DNA of 64,000 bases from Pyrocephalus nanus (taxonomy: Eukaryota; Chordata; Aves; Passeriformes; Tyrannidae): the NCBI GenBank assembly GCA_038380795.1, contig CM076265.1, positions 1,488,001 to 1,552,000 on the forward strand, given 5' to 3'. A program made the translations under genes and the position numbers. Under the pieces are notes generated by a model. That model saw only the letters and a program-made list of their open reading frames with translations, ran no database searches and had not been told where the DNA came from. Position 1 is the first letter of the stretch; every line of letters begins with the position of its first letter. Shown here in pieces: positions 48,597-59,432 of the stretch.

Positions 48597-51500
48597 AAAT
48601 CAGCTTGCCAAGAAGGAGGCCAAGCCAGAAGCCTGTTGCAGAGCATCTGGCTCCCCTAAAATGCACAATGTCAGAGCAGACTCCTGAAGTCTTTTATGTG
48701 AATCCCTCCTTTGCTGAGGTGCTGGAATATCAGCTGCCCTGCATGCTGAGTCTTCCTACAGATACCAGATATAAAACGTGCTGACAGCATAGATGTCGAA
48801 GACAGAACACCTTCCTTTCACCCTGACAATTAATCTTTTTAGTGAGAACAAGTTCTTTTTATGGATTTTTGTACCTAGTTCGTGACAACAGCTAGAAAAC
48901 AGAGTGAGAAATGCATCAAGGTGAGCCACAAGAACTGCCATGGGCTGGCAACATCCCAGCAGTCTGGGGAGCACAATAAAGGGCTGCCTGTTTGTAACTT
49001 CCTCTGGCTTGTTCTACCAAGCAAACAAGCACCCAAAGAACATTTTTAAAAGGTTCTATTAACCAAACTCTCAGGTATTAACTGTTCATCCTGTAAATAC
49101 TTTAGCCAGTCACAAACATTCAGCATTACAAAGAGCTGTGAGGTCAAATTCTCGCTTCTCATAACAGTTTAGTCGTTCCACAACATTTTATGAAATATTT
49201 TGTGAAAAATCAAGCATCTGACAATCTAATTAAATATCAACTCTTTTTCTGCTTTTCTTAGATTAAAACACACGGATTGGGATTTACACAAGCGATGAAA
49301 GGAACCCTGTGCAGTGTTGAGAAGTTGCCTCCTTAGTCAGAAGAAATCTGGAAAAGTTTTGCTGAAAGCACACATACCAACCCAAAACTTTCTATGCAGT
49401 GTCTCTGAGAAGCATGCTACTCCCCTGAATAAATGAAAAGCCACAGCTCTATTAGTTATATACATAATTAAGACCATGCTGAACTAGTGGGTATCTCAGA
49501 ATTGACTGCCTGTTAACCCCTTACCTTCCATCAGCTGGTCCTGTGACAGGAGGAGAAAAGGTTAGTCCTGGTATTCCCTTGCTTCCTGTAACCTGCCTGT
49601 GCTATCAACACTTCCCTGGAGGAGGGGGAGGAGAAATGAGAGATAAAGAAAATATAATTAGGGGGTTAAGAAGTCAACTCCAGGAGAGAAGGCCTGGAAG
49701 GCACACCCTGTGCTGCATCCCAAAGAGGAAACATTTGCTTTCCAAGCACTTGAGGGGAATGAGCTTCCAACAGTGACAAGAGAACCCAGAGATCCATTAG
49801 GACCCAGAATTCAACTGGATGAGAGAAAAATCCCACTCATTGCTGTCAGCATTTCCATCTAGACAGAACAGATTGAAAATGCCTTTAGAGCCAAACTCCT
49901 TGCTGTTTGATTAATGCACTGATTAACTGATATTTTCTTTAAATTATTTGCTTCACAATCTTTTTATTATCTAAATCAAGTTGAACAATTATATGTTATA
50001 AAAGACTGAAGCTAATGGGAGCAGTAACATTAATTTTAATAACTGGTTAGTTAATAACTGGACAAGCATCACAGACCTTTAATTGATGTGAGGGTTGTTT
50101 TGTTTGAAAGAATTGTTTTCAGATTCAAAAGCGCCCCTTCTTCCTTAAAAAGCAAAATTAGTGCTATAGGGTGTAATTAGTCCTCATCACATATGTACAT
50201 TCTAGATACCTAAATCCAGAGAAGTTTCTCAAATAGGGGGGTGGAGGGGGCTGTGCTAACAGTTATGGTACCAAAAATATTGAAGAATCCAGTTGTAGCT
50301 CCAGTTCTTTTTCAAGACTCAGTTTACCAAGAATCACACAATGTCCAGAATTTTACAGAGCACCAAGACATCTAGTGAGTGAAAAATATATTGCAAGTAA
50401 AATTACTGTATGTTATGTAAACTAAGCAGTGTTTGGTTTAGTTATTCGATGCAAGAAGTCTATGGGATCATTGCTAGAGGTGAATTATTAGCATATGATT
50501 TTTTACACTGTACATTTACAGTTATTACAGTTCCCAGGGATAAAAGAAAAATAAAAAAATGAATGGATTAAATGCATCAAAACCCATCTGTGTGGCATCT
50601 CATTGCAGTGCCTCTGGTCTTTTATTGGGTTCTTGCTTTAGTAAAGAGCTGGTGCCGTAAGAACTCAGAGAAATCGTGTTTCCTGGTTTTGCAGATAGAG
50701 CAGGTCTGGCATATTTCTATTAAATCCTACCCATTAAACACATACCTGGCATGTTTATCACTACAGACCACGTGTATTTAAATTCCAGTTCAGAAACTGT
50801 GATGAAGCATAGGGCACAGGATGCCTGAACTGTCCTTTCTTTCCAAAGGAAACACAGTTTTTCCACAACTGTACTGACATAAAGAAGTGTGGCAAAAAGC
50901 TGGCATGGCTTAATTCCTGATTCAGTAACAAGATCAAGCTGATTATTTTCTCTATGGGCCTGGCAAACACAGTTCAAGCAATCTGCCATCATCAGCTTCA
51001 GGTACATCAGAACTTCTTCTTGGGGCTCATAAAATAGAGAGCAAGAAAATCAGTTCAGAGAGCAGAACCCCAGACCTTCTGCCAAGAAACCACGTGCAGA
51101 GGAATATGTTGGAAAGGCATAAAACCAGCACATGAATCAAAGAACAAAAATGTACTTTTTCAAGTTGAAGTTGAAATTATCAAATAATCAAAACAAAAAA
51201 ATGGAGGGTAAAAAAAAAAAAAAATCCCCAAACAACCAGTGTACTGTAAATAAAATGTTTTAGTGAGCCTGAGGCTCACTAAAAGTTACAAGTGTTGGAA
51301 ATTATAAGAAGTGTTCAGATTCCTTGAAACTGAAAATTTAATCAGATTCCCTGGTTTGTGTCATTGCCTTTATCAATTTCTTTTTTAACCTAAAAATATT
51401 CACTTTTATACCCAGTAAATAGCACATGCTGTATATACATCTATATATATTTTTATTTCCCTATTTACCTTTAATTAAGAAAAAGACACTCTTTAAAACA

Positions 51501-54500
51501 GGAGCAATAGTACAAGGATTTTTCCTTGGAAAAAAAACCCACCTCAGTCTCTACACTTAAGTGATGCTGGAAACTCCTTAAGGACTGAGGATATTCAGGC
51601 TGCTCGTGACTCCTCTGTCCTACCCAAAAACCTACACAACCATACGGACAAATTCTGTCTTTTTACTTCTAGGACCTGCTTCTTGGTTTTCTCCATCTGA
51701 CTGTGAATTAAGTCAGCTATGAGACACACTGACAGCTAAAATCTGACCCACAAGGGGCAACTAATGCTTGGGGGGAACTGGAACCCAAACAAATAGAAAT
51801 TTAGTTTGCACTGAGAAAAAGTGCAAAAAGCATGAGCTGACTCTCAGTAAATTACTGGAACGATAATTTACAAATCACAGCATTAAGCTTTCTCTGTTTT
51901 CATAGCATTTTGAGGTTTTGTTTATTTTTAATGGAAGTGACATTCAATTCAGGACTTTAATAAAAAACCACCAAATACAAGTCTCAAAATAAAGCTGTGA
52001 CAGTGACTAATCACAGACACAGTTTAACCCGAGACACAGCTCATGCTGCAAAAGCTGTGGACTGAAAAAGCACACACAGGACAAACCTGATGGAGCAGCA
52101 GCCCCCTGTCAGGTAGACACCCTTCAAGAGAGTAGCTGTACACAGTGGAAAGAAACACACACTTCTAGAGTTTAATTTGCCTTTCTCAAGGCCATTGCTG
52201 CACCCTGAGCATGCCAACACTGATATAAAAGAACATAGTAGGGCCAGTTTACAAGGTAGGGATCTGAAGTTAGGTGAGATGAAAGTGAACCCAAGGAACT
52301 TTCATTTTTCCTTTGTCTCCAACTATTTGAGAGAAATTTTAGGAAAGGCTTATCTGATTTAAACTGATGACCAACCCTCAAATTTCTCAAAATTCACCCA
52401 CTTTGACACCTGAGGGGAAGAACAGCCCTTAAAAACCACTCTTCAAAGTACACAGTGCTGCAACCAATCCTTGAGCCTGCAAAATCAAGCTGCATTTGAA
52501 ATCCCTGTGACACAGACTGTCAACCTTCCCCTCCCTTCTCCAGCAGCAGGGAGAACTGGTCTTTCCAGAAAGCTGGGTTCTAAACTGTGCCTCCAGCTGC
52601 AGTGAGTCAAGGTTTCATTTTGGATTGGCTGAGCTGCTGTTGCTTTTCTGCCTCGTGGTTTTTTGATTCCCCTAAAAAAACTACCAAGGGGATTTAGGTT
52701 GGACTTAAAGTGCAGAAAAGTTACCATCTTTTATAACAGGGGAGAGGAAAAACTTTTACAGAGTAATAACTGCTCTCTCTGTACACAGTATTTATTTGTG
52801 TGGTATTGGACATTGCAATTGGTTATAATGCCCTTTGCTGCCAAGGGTTTTTGGGGATTTATTTTTGAAAGGCCGAGCACTTCTGGCTTTTAATGTTAGT
52901 TCCAGACATTGTTTGAGTTTGGTTTACTCTCTACCAGTAAGCTTTTATGATATTTTTTAACTTGTAAAACAAGTTCACTCTGCCAAAGCACATTTAGTTG
53001 CCCAGCAGAGCGTGCCTTTAACTCATCATCAGCAACAATAGTGATATGGCAGCAAAGTAAGAAAAAAAAATTAAAAGAAAGTCATGGCAAACATGTCACG
53101 ATATGTTCTCTAGATAATATTTAATTGCAGCTGCCTGAGACGGTGCCTCTGATAGCAATGGATCAGTGGTGCAGTTAAAGCACTGCTTTACATGGCAGCC
53201 ATTACCAAAAAAACTGATGATTGAGAGTCTCCCTTATCACTCAGCTCCCTACACCCCATTTCATGTGTGTGTTTTTCACCTGGCAATCCAAAGTGCTGAT
53301 TTAGGAAAGCTGGCAGCTTTCAGACAGGCCACAGCTTCAGCAGAGAGAAGTTACTTACTTAGCATGGCCTTGATCTAACAAAGTCAGATACACCACTTAG
53401 GAATTTTAAATCAAGCTCTTTGATTTCATCACAAGGCAGCATTCTTTACCCACTCCATATTGTCTCAATGTTAATTAAAGAGTATGCTGTGTAATTCTAC
53501 AAACTATACACAGCTAGACAGGAATTGTTTTTTGAGATCATGATTCAAAACCTCATGATTATTAATTTTGCTTCCCTTTTGTGTTAAGAAAGCGAAGCAA
53601 CACTAAAACTTAGCCAAATGTTTTTCATATATATAAAAATACACATATTATATATATATAAAGACTTTGAGAGGGCATTTGAAACCCTTATGCAAATAAA
53701 AATATAATTTCATACATGTGTCTACTCTTGAAAAAGTCCAAAGATAAAACAGAATGGAAAAAATGCTTCATAGTGTTAGCAGAAAGAAGAAAACAAACCA
53801 ACCCCTGGATACACTTTGTAGATAGCATCATGAGCTCGTGAGGTGTGTCTTTTGCTTGCCAGTGATTTGGCCTAGAAAGCCTGCACTGCAAACCCTTCCT
53901 GTGGAGGACTTAAACAAAATTTACGATTGAGATTGACAAGAGATTTTTCACAGAACTTCTGACAAAAACAAAAATCAAACCACTTCATTTCCCAATAGTC
54001 AGCTACTGATTTCCATTCACTTTTAAACATGGGTACTCAGGCGAGTGAGCTAGTAGCTAAATGAGAATATATTACCTGGAGCTGTTTAATCCTTTCTGCT
54101 AAAAGTATTTTACTTTGCTTTAGTTTACTTTACTCTTACTAAGTAAAAAGTTCATGGGTCAGAGACTGAAACCCACATATCTCATTTCCTAGACCAATGG
54201 CTTTGGAATTATTATTACCTGTAAACTATTCTAGAAAAAACCACAACCATTTCAAAAAGAATGAGGGAAGTCAAATTCTATAAATTTACTGGCAAGGACA
54301 GTAAATGAAAAATAAATCACTGCTCTAACTGGACTAGGCATGAAGCAGATTAATATTTTAAGTGCCTGTACCAAACATTTGAACTGCTTTACAAGAAGAT
54401 TATGCTTTAAAAGTATCAAAGGCTTAAAGGTAAGTTGCAATGACACTTTTCAATAGTTTTAAAAGGCATAAAGTTGAAGCTTAGTGTCCCTACTCCTGTT

Positions 54501-57113
54501 TAAGCACTTTAATCCTGAAATCTTATACCTCTGAAGCAGTCTTAGAAGAAGCCTAGCAATTTTATGTATGAGCAACACACCCAGACCACCTGAAATAACA
54601 AAAAAAGTTGGAAGATTTTTTTTTTTTCAAAGATCTGTTTGTGTTGGAATCTCATGAAACATGATAGGCACATAGTTCAATAATAACTTTGGCTTGAAAA
54701 GCAAGTTAATGAAAAAAAAAAAGGAAAAGGAGAAAAAAACCATCAGAAGCATTTGGATCCCAAGGCTTCTTAAACCAGTATGAAAATACTTTCCTTGCTA
54801 AATTCATCGGGGCTGTATTTCCCACTTCCTCTACACCAAGAATGCTGGTAGCTTTACCCTCCCCTTTTCCTTCCTGAGAAGCACAAGAATTCGGATATGA
54901 AATAAAACCAAGGTCAGGAACCCAAAGGAAACCAAGAAACCAACCCCTCTGGTTGGGGTTGAAGTCTGCACAAGGAAACAAGGGAGTTCCATACAGCTGA
55001 TGTCAGCTGCAAGGGGCTGGAACACCACAAAGAAATCACTTCTGAACAGTGCAAATAAAGCCACTGGTGTCAGTCCTTTGAACTTTGAGCATCAGCAAGA
55101 ACAGCACAGGAGTTCCTGGGACCCATCTTGATCACAGTTCTGTTAGGAAAGGCTCAAGTGTGGATTTACACCAGTACCTTTGAAGGGCTGTTTGAACTCA
55201 GGCACACCACGGTCACCTTGCTGTCCCCTCACAGGTACTGATATTGCACATGGCTTTCAGGAATTCTTGTTTAATGGTGGATGTGAAACAAAGGGAAACA
55301 GAAGAGCTTTCTTCTTACCCTGAGCAACACCCAAAAGGACCTACATATTGTGGATTTCATACCTGTGCAACCACATATGGGGAGGAATTGGATAATGAAA
55401 CTTGTAGGGTTTTTTTGTTTGTTTTAGTCAGACTCAAGTTACAATGAAAACATTCCAGCACCTATTAATGTTTTGGCATTGCTGGATTACTTATTAACAA
55501 CTTGTGGCCTTAATCCCAAAACACACAACCTCACACCGCTTAAATGAAAAGTCAAAGACCCATCTTCCACAGGACCTATACACAAAAGCACTTACTATGA
55601 TATTTATCAAGCTGGATTAAACACTTATTGTTGTTCAGTGTTAATAATAGTGAAATAATTTCAGTTTTAACTTCAGTAAATCAAAGTCTGAGCTCTTTGT
55701 AACAATATCATTAACATAATTGAACCATAACTGAATGCATCTCCCTACAACACAGTTCAATAAGTTTTAAGAACTTCAAGTATCTCACTTTCCAAATGAC
55801 CCACTCTGCCAATTTTCTGTAAATTCAAATCTGCCTGTGAACTAAACACTTGCAATCCCTGTTCAAGTCACTAAGACAGTCCAAGCAAGCGTTTAATTCT
55901 GCATAATTAAGAAAAAGTCTTTGCATTTTCCAAAAACTGACCTCACTTAACTGCAACGTTAGAGAATTGTCTAATATGTCATTATAAAATGATTTTTCTG
56001 CAAATACACGGGGATGGAAAAAAAAGCTGATGTTAAGTCTCCTGTTATTTTAGCAGCATAGACATCAAGATGCAAGATCTTGGACTGGTTCCAGTGAGTA
56101 ACTTGAGACTCTTAAACTTGATCCACTGTGAGATTTTGTGCACAGAGAAATTCAGGGGAGACCTTAATAACAAAATAACAGAGTGCTGTTTAAGCCTGCA
56201 ACAAAGTGTCAAGATTTTATCTTTTCTAATATCTGAGCAAGAATGGTGTAAATTAGTTGCCACAACAGCATGAAATTGTAGCCTTCCATAGCACACAGTT
56301 TAAAACTATGCCACAAGGCCACACCATTTCATTGTCTGTCTGATATCTTGTTGGAAAAAATCCACACACTATTTCTCTTCTTCAGCAAAACCACTATGTG
56401 GATTGAATCAGAGCCAGTATGTACACTCAGGAGCTATCCTGCCTTAACCTTTTTTATAGTTTAGTTAGGACAGAACCGTGTTTACAATGCTATGGATAGA
56501 CTACAGCAAGGGCCTCATCTTAAAGCTTCTATTTTAGGGGTTGTATTTTATGTACCTACATTTTATGTAGGTCACTTTATTTCACTACAAGCAAATAAAT
56601 GCTAAAAACAAATACAAAGTCACAAATATACACTCAGGTGATTATGTCAACACACCCTCCTGGTGGCTACACGTTATTGCAGAGAAACTATTAGAGCAAA
56701 CATTAACATGACAGCGTATGACTCTTCAACTAAATCAGTCCCAACCCAAAATTAATCATCTCCATTACAGTAAAATGCTGTCCCTTCACCTAAACACTCC
56801 TGAGCTTCTCACAGCTTACACCACTGCCAAACCTGTGACTCTGATGAGGCATCTCCACATAGCAAGTTCAGATGGAGAGACTAACAACTGATCTATCAAT
56901 ATTATTAAGACTAGAAGTAGGATCAGTATATTAGAATACTTACATGCCAGAATGTGCCTTAGTGGGTTTATTTACTACGTAAATTTTATAATACATAATA
57001 TACTTTGGAATAGTGTAACTTTTGAAGAAGAACAAGATATTTCCTAAAGTAAAACAACCATGATAACAGGAGAAAAAGTCTTCTTTCCTTCTGCTTTCTC
57101 CTTTTCACCATTA
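48597..57113. other. gene-free segment, 8.5 kb
   Basis: No gene recognised. It contains a perfect 27-base palindrome at 51258-51284, a TA patch near 53624-53662 and small A-runs. None of the short ORFs resembles a known protein. Confidence 0.65.
51258..51284. repeat. perfect 27-base palindrome (13-bp arms, 1-base centre)
   Basis: TTTTAGTGAGCCT, a single G at 51271, then AGGCTCACTAAAA, the exact reverse complement of the left arm. It can form a hairpin or cruciform. Confidence 0.97.
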
Positions 57114-57548
57114 ATCACAGAATTGTTGGGATTGGAATGGACCTCTGGAAATTATCTAGTCCAACTCCCTTGTTCCAAACAGAGGCCAACTAGAGCAGGT
57201 TTCTCAGGGCTGTGCCCAGTCAGGTTCTGAATATCTCCAAGGATGGAAACTCCACAATACCTCTGGGAAATCTGTTCCAGCATTTAATGAGTCTCCCTTT
57301 AAAAATGTTTGCCTCGTGTTTAAATGGAATTTCCTGTATTTTAATTCATGCTCGCTGCCTCTTCTCCTCTCCCTGGGCACCACTGGGATGGGTCTGCACC
57401 CATCAGGTATTTACAGACATTGCTCAGACACTGCTGAACTTTCTCTCTTTCACGCTGAACAGTCCCAGTTCTCTCAGCTTCTGTCTGTCAGATGCTCCAA
57501 TGTCACTCTTTTACTGGGGTAGAAACAGCACCCAAAATGTGGTCTCCC
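57114..57548 (-). mobile_element. CR1 LINE fragment
   Basis: TCACAGAATTGTTGGGATTG, ATCTAGTCCAACTCCCTTGT, GGTTCTGAATATCTCCAAGG and AAATCTGTTCCAGCATTTAA are reversed CR1 blocks, about 435 bases and diverged. It lies just beyond the likely 3' end of CCDC34. Confidence 0.9.
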
Positions 57549-57599
57549 AAAAGAATAATCACATACACAGAAGAAAGCCTTCAACAACAAGAGAGGAAA

Positions 57600-57888
57600 G
57601 GAAGAAACAATCCTGTGCATTTTATTAGTATTAAGGTACAGTCCCATTACAGCTGATTCAAGATGACTTTTGCTATTCCTTTTTTTTTTTTTTTTTTCTT
57701 ACTAAAATGTAACATAGAAAAAACCATAAAAAACCTGATTGGTCAGTTACCTGTAAATACAAAACCTATTCACAAAAATGAAGATTAAAAAAAAGCACAC
57801 AGCAATCTGCTTTGGATATATGACTACTTAGAATTTCACATTTATGGCCCAGTCTGCTCCAGATCATAAGAACAATTTTTTTTCTGAA
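57600..57888 (-). other. CCDC34: CCDC34 probable 3' UTR
   Basis: Sequence between the stop codon and the first AATAAA. It includes a T-run on the plus strand near 57680-57699, which would be an A-run in the transcript. The end is inferred from the hexamer only. Confidence 0.4.
57621..57626 (-). promoter_or_regulatory. CCDC34: candidate poly(A) signal for CCDC34
   Basis: TTTATT on the plus strand is AATAAA on the minus strand, 263 bases after the CCDC34 stop codon. It is followed within about 70 bases by the CR1 at 57548, so the UTR probably ends between them. Confidence 0.45.
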
Positions 57889-58103
57889 CTATGACTTCTT
57901 TCTGCACAAGGATCCAATACCAGGGTTGCTCTTGGGCTTAGAAATTACCAGAGGTGAAGATGCATGTGGCTGACAAGATAGAGGTCTCCTGTTCTTCTTC
58001 ATGGTAAGGACACTGTCTTCCTTTGGGGGAGGAACATGGATGGGTTTCCAAGGAATGGGGTTACAATATGCTGGGGCTGGATATGGATTTCTGTCAGCAC
58101 TCC
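57889..58103 (-). CDS. CCDC34: CCDC34 last coding exon
   Basis: The acceptor reads AAATGTTTTAG on the minus strand. The exon completes a glycine codon, then encodes SADRNPYPAPAYCNPIPWKP and a basic Ser/Pro/Lys-rich end closing LCRKKS before TAG (57889-57891). The NPIPWKPIH block is the best-conserved part I recognise. Confidence 0.9.
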
Positions 58104-59432
58104 CTAAAACATTTAGAAAATACACATAACTAAAAAGGAACATTTGCACTGCAAGCTTTTATAATAATAAACAAGCAGTTATAGTAATCATCTGGACTAA
58201 CAAAGACACAACAACATCTCCGGAGAAAGACAGCACAGGCATGCCACATAATTTAAATTATTCAAGATAATAAATATTCCACTTTGGTGTTTGTTTGGGT
58301 TTTTTTAACCCATAAATGGTGTATTGTTCATCTCCACTTAAACAATAAGCAAGGTGAATGCTCAGTCGTTGGCATACTTAAAAGCTGTAAATGTCTTTGA
58401 ATTGGCTCCTACTTTGTTTACCCAACCACATGATGGATACACATCCAAGTCTGTGACACATTCTGCTGCATGAACACATTTGAGTAGAGAAATATTTTTC
58501 AAAAATCATTTAAATAAATGATTGCAGTTGTCAGTAAGTAATGAAGGTCCAAACTAAAATATGAAGGCAAAGGGTATCACTATCTATAAGTAAATGTAAG
58601 CAAGAGAGTAAAGGTTGTTCACCCGCTTTATGCACATTTAAACATTCAGAATTTAGGTCTCAACATTATTTCTAGAAAGTACAAACCTGTAGACTTCCCA
58701 TGTGGGAAACCACAACCATTTAAAACAGGGCGTGGTTTATTTCTAGCATTTTGTAGCCATTCCTTAAAGATTTTCTCCGATCTCGTTTTCTTCTCCTGTA
58801 GCTCAGCTTCCCGTTCTATTTCTTTTTCCTAAAAGCAAAAAAAAAAAAAAAAAAAAAAAAAATCTAAGATACTTACAGACAAAGCCTTGTACCATATACA
58901 CAAAATGGTAAACAATTTTTTTTGCAGATTTCCAGACTGCTGAATGTATTACAAATATGCCTTCAACTACAAACAACATTTCCCAAACAACAGAAAGGAT
59001 GAAATCTTTTAAGTCTGAAAAAAAATTTAAAAAAACCCCAAACAACCTGCATGTTACTCCCATGTTTCTGACAAAAAAGCTCAAAGACTATAAACAAAAA
59101 TGCATTAATGTGCATCTTGCTTTGCTGAACAAACCACAGTGTCTTCAATGTACTTACACTGCAACTTTTCAAAGTTTTTTTTCATGTACAACACTGCCAT
59201 TTGATATCAACATATTCAATATAGGTTACAGATTAAGTGACTCCATCCAAATAAATGATCAGTTCATCAATACCTTTTCTTTTTTCTTCTTTTCTGCCTC
59301 CTCAGCTCTCTTCTTCTGTAGCCATTCTTTGTACTTTGCCTCAGCCTTTTCCTGTAACTGCATTTTTTCGAGTTCCCTTGTGGCTTTTTCTGCCATTTCT
59401 TTGCTCAGCTTTCGTTCCCTTTCTCTTCTTTC
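57889..59432 (-). CDS. CCDC34: coiled-coil domain-containing protein 34, C-terminal part
   Basis: Three exons joined on the minus strand (59274-59432, 58687-58828, 57889-58103) give 516 nt, that is 171 residues plus TAG. This is a little under half of the 373 residues I recall for human. First comes a highly charged Glu/Lys/Arg/Ala helix suited to a coiled coil, then a (Y/F)KEWLQ motif in each of the first two exons, then a proline-rich tail with NPIPWKPIHVPPPKE, a hallmark I associate with CCDC34. The region belongs to the family's DUF4207-type domain. CCDC34 is reported in cilia/flagella and loss causes sperm flagellum defects in human and mouse. Being next to BBOX1 and convergent supports the identification. 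Earlier exons lie beyond 64,000. Confidence 0.9.
58104..58686 (-). other. CCDC34: CCDC34 intron (phase 1)
   Basis: 583 nt with a GTTTGT donor, weak compared with consensus, and a TTTTAG acceptor. No feature recognised inside. Confidence 0.85.
58687..58828 (-). CDS. CCDC34: CCDC34 penultimate coding exon
   Basis: 142 nt, from phase 0 to phase 1. It encodes EKEIEREAELQEKKTRSEKI, then FKEWLQNARNKPRP and a glycine-containing linker ending HGKSTG. The helix continues from the previous exon and breaks at the prolines. The acceptor is a T-rich tract ending in TTTTAG; a 30-base A-run sits just upstream on the plus strand. Confidence 0.9.
58829..59273 (-). other. CCDC34: CCDC34 intron (phase 0)
   Basis: 445 nt, donor GTATTG. 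It includes a long A-run on the plus strand near 58832-58861 that forms the polypyrimidine side of the acceptor. The 182-codon plus-strand ORF at 58957-59505 is antisense to this intron and the next exon and is not a gene. Confidence 0.85.
59274..59432 (-). CDS. CCDC34: CCDC34 coiled-coil exon
   Basis: 159 nt, phase 0 to phase 0, 53 residues beginning ERRERERKLSKEMAEKATRE and containing KYKEWLQKKRAEEAEKKKKE. About two thirds of the residues are E, K, R or A, typical of a long single helix or coiled coil. Acceptor CACATAG, donor GTATTG. Confidence 0.9.
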
